This document shows, one piece after another, positions 41,487 to 49,958 of a DNA stretch of 64,000 nt. Origin of the DNA: Thermoplasmata archaeon. GTDB taxonomy: Archaea; Thermoplasmatota; Thermoplasmata; UBA10834. How positions within the stretch are numbered: position 1 is the stretch's first letter; every line of letters starts with the position of its first letter. The DNA lies in assembly GCA_020696365.1 (NCBI GenBank), contig JAEHCM010000004.1, positions 62,001-126,000 on the forward strand. Direction: 5' to 3'. The translations under genes and the position numbers were made by a program. The notes beneath the pieces were generated by a model. That model was not told the DNA's origin. It did no database searches and was given only the letters and a program-made list of their open reading frames with translations.

Positions 41487-42851
41487 TCACTTCAGCCCGG
41501 CCTTCTTGGTCTCCTGCTCGACTGCCTGCTCTAGAATCTCCAAGCCGGTCTCGAGGAGGCCTTGCTTGATGATCAGCGGCGGGTGCAGCCTTATGACGTT
41601 GTTGTACTGCCCCGCCGTCAGGATGTACAGGCCCTTCTTGAAGCAGGCCATCTGTATGCTCCTAGCGAGTTCTGGGACGGGCTCCTTGGACTTCTTGTCC
41701 TTGACCAGCTCCATACCAATCATCGCGCCGATGCCTCTGACGTCGCCGACCACCTCGAAGCGCTCCTTCCACTCGTCCAGGCGCTTCTTCTCCACCTTGT
41801 GTATCATCTTGGTGTTCGGGAGCGCCTTCTTCGTCAGTCTGATCGACGCGAGCGCTCCTGCACAGCAGACGGGGTTGCCTCCGAAGGTCCCGCCGAGGCT
41901 CGCTGGACCTGGCGAGGACATTATCTCGTCCTTGCCGGTCACGCCTCCGAGAGGCATGCCGAGGGACAGACCCTTCCCTGACACGAGCAGGTCGGGCTCC
42001 ACCTTCCAGTTCTGTATGCCGAACATCTTGCCCGTCCGTCCGAACCCGGTCTGGACCTCATCGTCGATGAGCACGATCCCGTTGTCCTTGCATATCTTGG
42101 CCACCTTCTCCCAGTATCCCGGGGGCGGGGCGATGAACCCGCCCTCCCCCTGGATCGGTTCCGCGACCAGGCAGGCGACATTTCCCTCGAGGGGAGGCGT
42201 CTGGGCTATCGTGCGGATCGTGTCGGCGCACGCGAGGTCACATGACGGGTACTCCAGGCTGAGGGGGCATCTGTAGCAGTAGGCGAAGTCGAGGTGCCGG
42301 ATGTTGGGCAGAAACGGCCCGAACCCCTCCCTGTACGGTTTCTCCTTGGCCGTGAGGGAGATATCCAGCATGGTCCTGCCGTGGAACGACGTCTTGTACG
42401 ACATCAGCCATGGCTTCTTCGTGTAGGACCTGGCAATCTTGACTGCGTTCTCGACGGCCTCTGACCCGCTGTTCAGGAATATGCTCTTCTTCATCTTCCC
42501 GGGGCATATCTTCGACATCTCCTCGGCCAGCTCGATGTATGACTCGTACATCGAGACCATGAAGCATATGTGGATGAACTCGTCCAGCTGGTCCTTGCAG
42601 GCCTTCACCATCTCTGCAGGCCTGTGTCCGCAGTTGTGCACGCCGATCCCGGCGGTGAAGTCGAGATATACGTTGCCGTCGACGTCCCGCATGAACGGCC
42701 CCTCGGCGACATCGAGCTCGGCCGGGAGACCTATCTTGATGCCGTCCGTGACGTACTTCTCCTTCCGCTTCAACGCAGCCTTCGATTTCGGTCCTGGCGG
42801 CTCCACCACGATCTTCGGACCCTTGAGGTTGTATGATTTCGACTTGTTCAA
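41487..42851 (-). CDS. Class III PLP aminotransferase (4-aminobutyrate type)
   Basis: A ~454-residue PLP enzyme. Hallmarks: PFMRDVDGNVYLDFTAGIGVHNCGH, LNSGSEAVENAVKIARSYT, the archaeal GabT-like insertion YCYRCPLSLEYPSCDLAC, VLIDDEVQTGFGRTGKMF with the PLP-binding Asp, and VSGKGLSLGMPLGG with the Schiff-base Lys. It would move the amino group of a terminal amine (GABA, beta-alanine, ornithine) to 2-oxoglutarate or pyruvate; related archaeal proteins are amino-acid racemases. No ATG is in a suitable place. TTG 42851 is chosen because GGAG lies ~10 nt before it and the paralogue starts at the same relative point; GTG 42860 is possible. Confidence 0.88.
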   Translation of the reverse strand: MNKSKSYNLKGPKIVVEPPGPKSKAALKRKEKYVTDGIKIGLPAELDVAEGPFMRDVDGNVYLDFTAGIGVHNCGHRPAEMVKACKDQLDEFIHICFMVSMYESYIELAEEMSKICPGKMKKSIFLNSGSEAVENAVKIARSYTKKPWLMSYKTSFHGRTMLDISLTAKEKPYREGFGPFLPNIRHLDFAYCYRCPLSLEYPSCDLACADTIRTIAQTPPLEGNVACLVAEPIQGEGGFIAPPPGYWEKVAKICKDNGIVLIDDEVQTGFGRTGKMFGIQNWKVEPDLLVSGKGLSLGMPLGGVTGKDEIMSSPGPASLGGTFGGNPVCCAGALASIRLTKKALPNTKMIHKVEKKRLDEWKERFEVVGDVRGIGAMIGMELVKDKKSKEPVPELARSIQMACFKKGLYILTAGQYNNVIRLHPPLIIKQGLLETGLEILEQAVEQETKKAGLK

Positions 42852-42934
42852 CCGTCTCACACTCCTGGTTCTATGACGTACACGAACGAAATTGGGAAGA
42901 AAAGGTTTGTCGTGACCATGCCTGCGAGGGCAGG

Positions 42935-44296
42935 TCACCTGTGCTTCTTCTCGACTTCCTTGACGGACTTCTCGAGCAGATCCAGGCCAGTGTCGAGCTC
43001 ATCCTGGGATATGCACAGCGGTGGGGCTATCCTGAACGAGCATGGGCCGGCACCTATCGCGACCACTCCCTTCTTCCAGGCGGCCTCGATTATCTCGAAG
43101 ACCATGTCTCCTCCGGGCTCCTTCGTCTTCTTGTCCTTCACGATCTCGACGCCTATCATCAGGCCGATGCCTCTGACGTCGCCTATGATCTTGGAGCGCT
43201 TCTGGAGCTCACGCATCCGCTTCATGGCATGGTTACCCATCTTCACGGCGTTCTGTCTGAGCCTCTCCTTCTCCATCACGCGGATGGTAGCGAGCGCCGC
43301 CTGGCACGCGACCGGCGTTCCGCCGAGCGTCGTGCAGTGCGACCCCGCCTCCCAGTCGAATATCTCCTCTCTGCCGATAGTCGCCCCGAGGGACAAACCC
43401 CCGCCGAGCGCCTTCGACGAGCAGATGATGTCTGGAACCACGCCGAAGTTCTCGATGGCCCACCACTTGCCGGTCCTGCCCATGCCGGACTGGACCTCGT
43501 CCACGGCATATATGATGCCGTACTTCGAGTACAGCTTCTTGAGCCGCTTGTGGTAGTCCTTCGGGGGAACCACATATCCTCCCTCGCCCTGTATAGGCTC
43601 GATGAGGGACGCGGCCACCTCGTCCGGCGGCACGTACTTCTTCAGCACCTGGTCCTCGATGAAGTCCACGCACCAGTAATCGCAGTCAGGGAATTTCAAC
43701 TTGAACGGGCAGCGGTAGCAGTATGCGTATGGCACGTGCGTCACGCCGGGCATCGTCGGGAAGAACCTGGACTTCTGAACGATCGAACTCGCCGTGAAGC
43801 TGAGGGCCCCCATGCTCCGTCCGTGGAAAGCGCCGGTGTACGCAATGAACATCGGACGCTTGCTGTGCCACCGGGTCACCTTGGCGAACGCCTCGATGCT
43901 CTCGGCCCCGCTCCCGCTGAAGAACGCCTTCTTGCGGAATTTCCCGGGCGTGATCTCGTTCAGCTTCTCCGCCAGCTCCACCGAGTACCTGTAGTAGAAG
44001 TCGGTGTACGAATAGTGCTGAAGGCGCTTGGCCTGCTCGGTCATCGCCTTGATGACCTCCGGATGGCCGTGCCCGATGTTCATCGCCCCAAGGCCGCTAT
44101 TGAAGTCGATGTACTCGTTCCCGTCGATGTCCTCGAGTATGCATCCTTTGCCCTTCTCCACCACGAAGGGGTAGTAGTAGGGTCTGTTGCAGGGCGACAG
44201 GACCAGCTTGTCCCGCTTCACGATGGCTCTCGCCTTCGGCCCTGGCGGCTCGACAACTCTTTTCAAAGAAACCGTTCCTTTTCGTCCAGTCTTCAA
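42935..44296 (-). CDS. Class III PLP aminotransferase, paralogue of the downstream gene
   Basis: A ~453-residue enzyme sharing VVEPPGPKxxA near the N-terminus with its neighbour. Features: CILEDIDGNEYIDFNSGLGAMNIGHGHPE, FSGSGAESIEAFAKV, YCYRCPFKLKFPDCDYWC, IIYAVDEVQSGMGRTGKWW and CSSKALGGGLSLGATIG with the PLP Lys. Substrate choices are as for the next gene; tandem copies suggest different amine donors feeding the semialdehyde dehydrogenase. Start codons are TTG only: 44296 has GAGGG 5 nt upstream and is preferred, 44317 is the alternative. Confidence 0.88.
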   Translation of the reverse strand: MKTGRKGTVSLKRVVEPPGPKARAIVKRDKLVLSPCNRPYYYPFVVEKGKGCILEDIDGNEYIDFNSGLGAMNIGHGHPEVIKAMTEQAKRLQHYSYTDFYYRYSVELAEKLNEITPGKFRKKAFFSGSGAESIEAFAKVTRWHSKRPMFIAYTGAFHGRSMGALSFTASSIVQKSRFFPTMPGVTHVPYAYCYRCPFKLKFPDCDYWCVDFIEDQVLKKYVPPDEVAASLIEPIQGEGGYVVPPKDYHKRLKKLYSKYGIIYAVDEVQSGMGRTGKWWAIENFGVVPDIICSSKALGGGLSLGATIGREEIFDWEAGSHCTTLGGTPVACQAALATIRVMEKERLRQNAVKMGNHAMKRMRELQKRSKIIGDVRGIGLMIGVEIVKDKKTKEPGGDMVFEIIEAAWKKGVVAIGAGPCSFRIAPPLCISQDELDTGLDLLEKSVKEVEKKHR

Positions 44297-44377
44297 TTTA
44301 TCCCTCTTTGACTCCAATTATTCGGAATGTCGAACCTGTAGTTTAGACTTTCCGTCGAAGATAGGTCCACATATGAA

Positions 44378-44387
44378 AGGTTTATCC
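44378..44387 (+). promoter_or_regulatory. TATA-like element for the ThiI-like gene
   Basis: AGGTTTATCC, with the ATG at 44413 about 26 nt after its end, so the transcript would have almost no leader. Confidence 0.4.
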
Positions 44388-44412
44388 TGAACAAGCAGCA
44401 TGGGCGGTCGTA

Positions 44413-45276
44413 ATGCCTACTCTGCTAGTGCGATACGGCGAGATCGGCCTCAAGAGCAATAGAGTCAGGAAGAGGTTCGAGGACGCCCTCGTAGCTGACA
44501 TACGGAGGAAGCACGCCAGTGCCGGGGTGCAGTGCATCATAATCTCGCAGCGCGGCAGGATCTTCGTCGACTCGGACGACTGGCGCCGGAGCTGCGAGAT
44601 GCTCTCCAGGACCTTCGGGGTAGTGTCGTTCAGCCCAGCGACCAAGATCGATGGGGGGATGGAGGAGATCGTCGGCGCCGTCGTCTCCTTCGCAGGACCA
44701 CTCATCTTCGACGGAGCGGGCTTCGCAATCAGAGCGAGGAGGTCCGGAAACCATCCGTTCACCAGCCAGGACGTCTGCGTGAAGGCTGGCGCGGCGGTCC
44801 TTTCGGCATATGCACAGAAAGGAATCAAGGTCCACCTCGACGACCCGGATGTCGAGATATTCATCGAAGTCCGGGACCGGTCCGCCTATCTCTACAGCTC
44901 CGTCATCCCCGGCCCCGGGGGCATGCCCAAGGGCACTCAGGGGAGGGTGCTCTCGATCGTATCTTCAGATAGAGGCGTCGCTGCCTCGTGGCTGTTGATG
45001 AAGCGCGGCTGCACCCTCGTCGCCGCCTCAGATGACGGCAGACTGTGCGGGACGCTTAGAGAGTGGGATGCAGACCTTCACACCATAGCTCCCAGCGTCG
45101 ACCCCTTCGCTGACGCCGTTGCAGAGAGATGCCGTGCGATCGTCATGGACTGGGGAGTGGAGCAGTTCGGCAAGCTGTCGGCTCCGAGGGGACCTCTGCC
45201 AGTGTTCTATCCGCTCGTGGGGATGGTCCAGGACGAGGTCCAGGCGCTCGCAGGGCGGGTGTCCCGTTCCTACTAG
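44413..45276 (+). CDS. ThiI-like THUMP-domain protein with degenerate PP-loop
   Basis: A 287-residue relative of ThiI, the tRNA 4-thiouridine synthase. Residues 1-165 read as the NFLD-like and THUMP RNA-binding part (LLVRYGEIGLKSNRVRKRFED, then IEVRDRSAYLYSSVIPGPGGMPKGTQG). The adenylation domain follows, but the PP-loop expected as SGGxDSxVAAWLLMKRG reads SSDRGVAASWLLMKRG (184-199): the Gly-Gly and the following pattern are gone. The end (PVFYPLVGMVQDEVQALAGRV) still matches ThiI. Sulfur transfer activity is therefore doubtful; it may only bind tRNA. Its stop overlaps the convergent L15e gene by 4 nt. Confidence 0.82.
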   Translation: MPTLLVRYGEIGLKSNRVRKRFEDALVADIRRKHASAGVQCIIISQRGRIFVDSDDWRRSCEMLSRTFGVVSFSPATKIDGGMEEIVGAVVSFAGPLIFDGAGFAIRARRSGNHPFTSQDVCVKAGAAVLSAYAQKGIKVHLDDPDVEIFIEVRDRSAYLYSSVIPGPGGMPKGTQGRVLSIVSSDRGVAASWLLMKRGCTLVAASDDGRLCGTLREWDADLHTIAPSVDPFADAVAERCRAIVMDWGVEQFGKLSAPRGPLPVFYPLVGMVQDEVQALAGRVSRSY

Positions 45277-45995
45277 GAGCCCTTCCTGTTGTGCGCGCGC
45301 GCGGACGGCCTTACCTTCTCCGCGCCCCTGCCCCTGGTCCTGACAAGGCCTCTTCCCCGCTTGCCTGCGGGTGTGAGACCTCTTTCGGCGCGGTGGTAGT
45401 GCTTCCCGCTCGCTATCCAGTTTAGCTTCGGATCGGATCTGATGACGGGGTGGTTCGGATCCAAGAGTATGACCTCGTACCACTTGTTCTTGCCGTCCTC
45501 GCCGACCCAGTAAGAAGCCAGAACTTCCAGGTTGGGGTAACGCTTTGCCGTCCGTTCCTCCGCAATCCTCTGGATGTTCTTCTTCATGGTGATCTTCAGA
45601 ATACCCTTCCTCTTAGGCCTGCGACCCTTCCTGATGCGGTGCTTCCTCAGGCCGCCCTTCCTGACCCGGGCCCTCACGATAACGACCCCCTGCTTGGCCT
45701 TGTAACCCATCGACCGGGCGCGGTCGAGCCTCGTGGGCCTCTCGACCCGGACGAAGCTGCCCTCCTTCCGCCAGTCGATCAAGCGCTGCCACATGACGGC
45801 CTTCATCTCGCCGCTCGACGGGTTCTTCCAGAGCTCACCGACATAGTGATACATGTTCCGAGAACCGGTCCGGCCCTTCTTCTCCTGGGACGGGGCATCG
45901 TCGTCCTTCTTTGGAACGGGCACGCTCTCCGCTTCACTCTTCGTCTTGACCTTGCGCGCCTTCTTCGAGGGGGCGCTCTTTGCCTTTTCCGCCAT
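45273..45995 (-). CDS. rpl15e: Large-subunit ribosomal protein L15e
   Basis: A 240-residue protein of the archaeal/eukaryotic L15e family, which binds 23S rRNA. The conserved body runs from NMYHYVGELWKNP to the C-terminal RGRGLVRTRGRGAEKVRPSARAHNRKGS and includes RPTRLDRARSMGYKAKQGVVIVRARVRKGGLRK. The family is usually ~190-195 residues. Here ~47 extra N-terminal residues are Lys/Ser rich then acidic (AEKAKSAPSKKARKVK, PKKDDDAPSQEKK). The extension ends just before the conserved start, where no good alternative start codon is present, so it looks real. Confidence 0.96.
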   Translation of the reverse strand: MAEKAKSAPSKKARKVKTKSEAESVPVPKKDDDAPSQEKKGRTGSRNMYHYVGELWKNPSSGEMKAVMWQRLIDWRKEGSFVRVERPTRLDRARSMGYKAKQGVVIVRARVRKGGLRKHRIRKGRRPKRKGILKITMKKNIQRIAEERTAKRYPNLEVLASYWVGEDGKNKWYEVILLDPNHPVIRSDPKLNWIASGKHYHRAERGLTPAGKRGRGLVRTRGRGAEKVRPSARAHNRKGS

Positions 45996-46094
45996 TCAAT
46001 CACTTCCAGCAGTTCACGGGTTCACGCCTTAAGCGCACATTCCCATGCGAGACCAGGCAAGTCTCGCCGCTGTGGCCTGACCAAAAGGATTGTT

Positions 46095-46104
46095 CTATTT
46101 AAAC
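46095..46104 (-). promoter_or_regulatory. Probable TATA box for L15e
   Basis: Minus-strand GTTTAAATAG. Predicted initiation is near 46070, giving a ~75-nt leader. The remainder of the 45996-46216 gap has no gene. Confidence 0.5.
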
Positions 46105-46216
46105 ATGTTGAAGCCGGAACGCTGGGGCGCTGCTACGGACGTAGAACCTCACCCCATTCCGGGAGAGTAGCATCCGTCGACGTGCCCACAGGCTCGGAAA
46201 CGCCTGCCATCCAGAG

Positions 46217-48622
46217 TCACATGAAATCGTCCAGGCTCAACTTCTTGTCCGTCCTGGTGGGCTTCGAGGCCACCCTCGGTTCCCGCTGGCTCCTGACCTT
46301 GCCGCCCGTGAGGGTCTGCTGCTGGGCGCCCGTCAGGAGCGACCGCGAGTCCCAGCCGAAGGCGTCTGTGACACGGGATATCGTGGATGCTATCCGAGTG
46401 GCGTAGTAATTGCAGTCCGGCTTGGCCGTGAACTCTCTGCCCTCTATCCACGGTTCGAACTCGTTGGGGGATGCCTTGCCGTTGGTCACGACCCACGAAA
46501 CCTTCATGCCTGGCATGACCTCGTACCCCATCTCCTTCAGCTTCCGGGCCACGCGGACGTTGATCATCCTATCGCCCGCTTTGTACTGACTCTCCTCCCT
46601 GACGGAACGAGATATCACGAGCTTCGACGGGCTTATCTTGCCCGCGAGGAGATCGTCTATGACCGCTCGGGTATGGGCCACGGCGCCGTCCATGTCGTCG
46701 GCGAGTATGCGCTCGAAGACCTCCAGGAGCGTCTCGCTCTGGATGTCGAAGGAATCGGTCCTGCGCATCTCGTAGCCGCGTACGACCATCTCCTCCCTCG
46801 GCCAGATCATGTTGCCGACGTAGCGCTTCTTCTTCCCGTGGGAGAAGAACGGCTCCATCACCTTCTCGAACTCGAGCACCATGCCTCCGGTCGAGAAGCG
46901 GTCGGCGGTGTCCTTGCCCAGCTCGATCGTCTTGTCCAGGTCCTTGTGGGGCGACAGAAAGAACACTGAGTCGGTGTCGGAGTAGATGACCGTGAGGCCC
47001 TCGCCCTCCAGTTTGCGGATCAGATCCTTCGTCGCCTCCCTCGAGAACGCCGTTATGCTGGCGCCGATCTTCGGGTCGGTGAACCTGTAGAACGACGAGG
47101 CGAGCACGCCGTAGAACGAGTTCATCAGAATCTTGATCGCCTCCTGGAGACCGTCGTAGTAGTCCCTCTCCTCTTGCGTGGACGCGTCCTTCATGGCCTT
47201 CTTGATCGAGGCACGCTCCTCCATCAGCTTGACGAGTATGCCTGGCAGCAACCCCTCCCGCTCGTCCTTCGAGAGGAATCTCGCGCCCGTGGGGGAGACT
47301 ATCGCGCCATCAGGCGAGAGGGTCGTGAAGCAGATGTTGTTGGCGATAATCATGCTGGGGTACATGCTCCTGAAGTCGAGCGTCAGTACCCAGTGATACA
47401 GCCCAGGTTCCATCTCGTGCACGTAACCACCTTCGATCGAGGCGGTTCTGTCGTTCGAGCGCGACGTCATCGGCACGGCGACCTTCCTGCGGTCCGCCTC
47501 ACGTATGAGTATGGAATCGACCAGCTGAGACGTGCTGCCGTTGACGACGTCGTCCAGAGGCAGCTTGGACACGGCGGCCAGGTCCATGTTCCTATTCAGG
47601 ATGGCGACCTTCTCGAGCACCCTGAGGGCGAGATGGGCGTCATGGGTGCAGTACTCCATCACGCGCTCCTTGTCTTTCGCCCACTCCTCGTCCATCTTCT
47701 TCGGGTCGACATCGTGTTTCTCCTCACCGAGGAGCTGTTTCGCGACGGCGTTGAGCGTCTCCTGCTTAGGACGAAGGACTCGCTTCACCGCCCACCACGC
47801 GTCGACTATCACCCTGCCCTGAGCCCTCCAGAAACGGTTGTACTGGTCGATCTCGGTGGGGAACCTCGCCCATATGAGCGGCCCCAGCCCGAGGGCCTTC
47901 GCCCTTTCCTGTATCTGCGGGATATCGAAACCGTCTATGTTGTAGCCGGTGATGACGTCGGGATCCGCCTCGATTATCAGCTTCGCGAAGTCCGCGATCA
48001 TCTTCGCCTCGTCACCGTGGAATCGGTGTGGGTCGACCTTGTCGCCTTCCTTGATTACGCAGCATATGGTGAATATCTTGGACTCCTTGAGACTGGTCTC
48101 GATGTCGAAGCTGAGTATCCTCAGGTCCGGTCTGAACGGCGGTATCTCCTCGAACCGCTCCGCCTCGACGACGATATCCGTGGTGAACCTGTCGTCTTGG
48201 ATGGCCTTCCCGAACACCCGGACGCATGCGCTTATGCCCTTGTCATAGACGAACCTGAAATGGAACGGTATGTCGGCGGCGAGCACGGCGGGCACGGAGT
48301 CCATCAGGTCCCTCCGAATGCTAGGCACCAGCCCCGGATGGACAGCGACGATCCTCCGGCACGGCCTCATCTCTCCCTTGTACAGGAGCTCACACGCTTC
48401 CGTCCGTCTGATCCGCTTCTTGTCGGCCTCTAGTATGCTGACGACCTCGTCCGACGGCTCCACGACGAAGAAGTAGGGCTCGAACCCAGGGTATCTGACT
48501 GCGACCGACCTCCCATCCTGCGTCTTGCCGTAGAGATGCATCTCGAGGTTGTCCTCGAACGCCTCGTACTTGGGGTGAGAGGTCACCCCGATCAGTCGAA
48601 TATCCCAGCGATCCATCGGCAT
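46217..48622 (-). CDS. polB: Family B DNA polymerase
   Basis: An 801-residue replicative/repair polymerase. Exonuclease motifs: FDIETS (Exo I), YNIDGFDIPQI (Exo II), YCTHDAHL (Exo III). Polymerase motifs: LDFRSMYPSMI (A), KILMNSFYGV (B), YSDTDSVF (C) and KKRYVG. Both proofreading and polymerase sites look intact. The extreme C-terminus, KLSLDDFM, resembles a PIP box for the PCNA clamp. ATG 48622 overlaps the stop of the YchF gene (TGATG), so the two genes are coupled. Length is close to other archaeal PolB enzymes (~780-800). Confidence 0.97.
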   Translation of the reverse strand: MPMDRWDIRLIGVTSHPKYEAFEDNLEMHLYGKTQDGRSVAVRYPGFEPYFFVVEPSDEVVSILEADKKRIRRTEACELLYKGEMRPCRRIVAVHPGLVPSIRRDLMDSVPAVLAADIPFHFRFVYDKGISACVRVFGKAIQDDRFTTDIVVEAERFEEIPPFRPDLRILSFDIETSLKESKIFTICCVIKEGDKVDPHRFHGDEAKMIADFAKLIIEADPDVITGYNIDGFDIPQIQERAKALGLGPLIWARFPTEIDQYNRFWRAQGRVIVDAWWAVKRVLRPKQETLNAVAKQLLGEEKHDVDPKKMDEEWAKDKERVMEYCTHDAHLALRVLEKVAILNRNMDLAAVSKLPLDDVVNGSTSQLVDSILIREADRRKVAVPMTSRSNDRTASIEGGYVHEMEPGLYHWVLTLDFRSMYPSMIIANNICFTTLSPDGAIVSPTGARFLSKDEREGLLPGILVKLMEERASIKKAMKDASTQEERDYYDGLQEAIKILMNSFYGVLASSFYRFTDPKIGASITAFSREATKDLIRKLEGEGLTVIYSDTDSVFFLSPHKDLDKTIELGKDTADRFSTGGMVLEFEKVMEPFFSHGKKKRYVGNMIWPREEMVVRGYEMRRTDSFDIQSETLLEVFERILADDMDGAVAHTRAVIDDLLAGKISPSKLVISRSVREESQYKAGDRMINVRVARKLKEMGYEVMPGMKVSWVVTNGKASPNEFEPWIEGREFTAKPDCNYYATRIASTISRVTDAFGWDSRSLLTGAQQQTLTGGKVRSQREPRVASKPTRTDKKLSLDDFM

Positions 48623-49809
48623 CAAACTCTCGCGACGATCTTGACCACGTCGTTCTCCTTGAGGACGTGGTCGTGGCCCACCGTCATGTGGGTCCTTCCG
48701 TCTATCGCCCTAATAAAGTTATCACCCAGGTCCGTGTGCACCTTGAACGCCAGGTCTTTCGCGTTGCTTCCGCGAGCCATCAGATACGCGTCGGGCAACA
48801 CGCGCCCCTGCTTGTCGACCCACTTCGTCTCGTCCTCGACGGGGTACACGATTATCATGTCCAGCACCTCGAACACCACCCTCTCTAGGACCTGTTGCAC
48901 ACCCGTCCCGCCCGACGACCTAAGCCACGCAGCCATCTTATCTAAGGCCTGCGTCTGCGAGGCGTTCAGCTTACCGGGGTCGGTGACCTCGAAAGCCTCG
49001 TCGCCGGGGGTGTATCCGATCAACCCCGCATTGGTGGCCTTCCTCAGCGCGAGCTCGAACTCCGCGCTCGTCGATACTATCGGGTAACCGGTGGCCTTGA
49101 GCTTCTCCATCATTCCAGGAGGGGCGATATCGGCCTTGTTGGCGGCGACTATCATCGGCTTGCTTATCTTCTGCAGCGCCTGACAGAAGCTCAGCAGCTC
49201 CTCGTCCTTCCATATGCTCGCGTCAATATCATTCCCCGACTGTCTGATGGCTACGAGTATCTGCGATTCCGTTATCGACAGGCCGGTCAGCTTCTCCTGA
49301 AGCAACTTCTCGAACTTCTTGCCTGCGACCTTTGCCTGCCGGGCGAGCTTGATGAAGTCCTTCTCGAGGATCCCGAATATCCAGAAGGATATCTCCTTCT
49401 CCAGGAAGGTGACGTCCATGGAGGGGTCGTGTGAGCCCACGCCCACGGGATTTCCCTCGAAGTCCGTCCCACCGCTGGCGTCGACGACGTGGATGAAGGC
49501 GTGTGCCTGACGCAGGTCATCCAGGAACTTGTTCCCTAGGCCCTTTCCGGAATGAGCGTCCGGAACGAGCCCGGCGACATCGATCACCTCGATAGGCACG
49601 AACCTGGTGCCGCTCTCGCACAGCGAGTTGTTCGGATTGCACGGCTTCCCGATGGCGGAGTGCGGGCACGGTCCTCGGACATGGCCGACGCCTCTGTTCG
49701 CCTCGATGGTCGTGAATGGATACGACGCGATCTGAGCCGTGGCCATCGTCAGCGCGGAGAAGAAGGTGGACTTTCCCACATTGGGCTTGCCAACTATACC
49801 TACCAGCAT
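48622..49809 (-). CDS. YchF/Obg-family GTP/ATP-binding protein
   Basis: A 395-residue P-loop protein of the archaeal OLA1/YchF branch, which binds ribosomes and hydrolyses ATP or GTP. Motifs: G1 GKPNVGKST (7-15), G3 DVAGLVPDAHSGKGLGN, G4-like NKADIAPPG, and a C-terminal TGS domain (KVHTDLGDNFIRAIDGRTHMTVGHDHVL). An insertion CPHSAIGKPCNPNNSLC after G2 is typical of archaeal members. ATG 49809 follows GGGGGAG. It is the first gene of a two-gene unit with polB. Confidence 0.95.
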   Translation of the reverse strand: MLVGIVGKPNVGKSTFFSALTMATAQIASYPFTTIEANRGVGHVRGPCPHSAIGKPCNPNNSLCESGTRFVPIEVIDVAGLVPDAHSGKGLGNKFLDDLRQAHAFIHVVDASGGTDFEGNPVGVGSHDPSMDVTFLEKEISFWIFGILEKDFIKLARQAKVAGKKFEKLLQEKLTGLSITESQILVAIRQSGNDIDASIWKDEELLSFCQALQKISKPMIVAANKADIAPPGMMEKLKATGYPIVSTSAEFELALRKATNAGLIGYTPGDEAFEVTDPGKLNASQTQALDKMAAWLRSSGGTGVQQVLERVVFEVLDMIIVYPVEDETKWVDKQGRVLPDAYLMARGSNAKDLAFKVHTDLGDNFIRAIDGRTHMTVGHDHVLKENDVVKIVARV

Positions 49810-49927
49810 TCTGCTCCCCCGGGAAACTCAATGCCCCTATACATAGAAAAACTGCACGGTGACTCAAGTCGACCGATGCACGTGACACTGCCACCGCCAG
49901 GCGATTGCGGGGGTTGTGGGTCAAGGG

Positions 49928-49936
49928 ATTTATATG
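49928..49936 (+). promoter_or_regulatory. TATA box for the DUF1611 gene
   Basis: ATTTATATG, about 23 nt upstream of the ATG at 49959, which implies a leaderless transcript and argues against the longer frame from 49905. Confidence 0.6.
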
Positions 49937-49958
49937 TCCATCGCAGTTGCGGGCATCC

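Noticed and set aside
42833-44311. 492-codon plus-strand open frame
   Set aside because: Antisense to an intact class III aminotransferase; its translation has no recognisable fold.
47174-48433. 419-codon plus-strand open frame
   Set aside because: Antisense to the DNA polymerase gene, which has all exonuclease and polymerase motifs in order.
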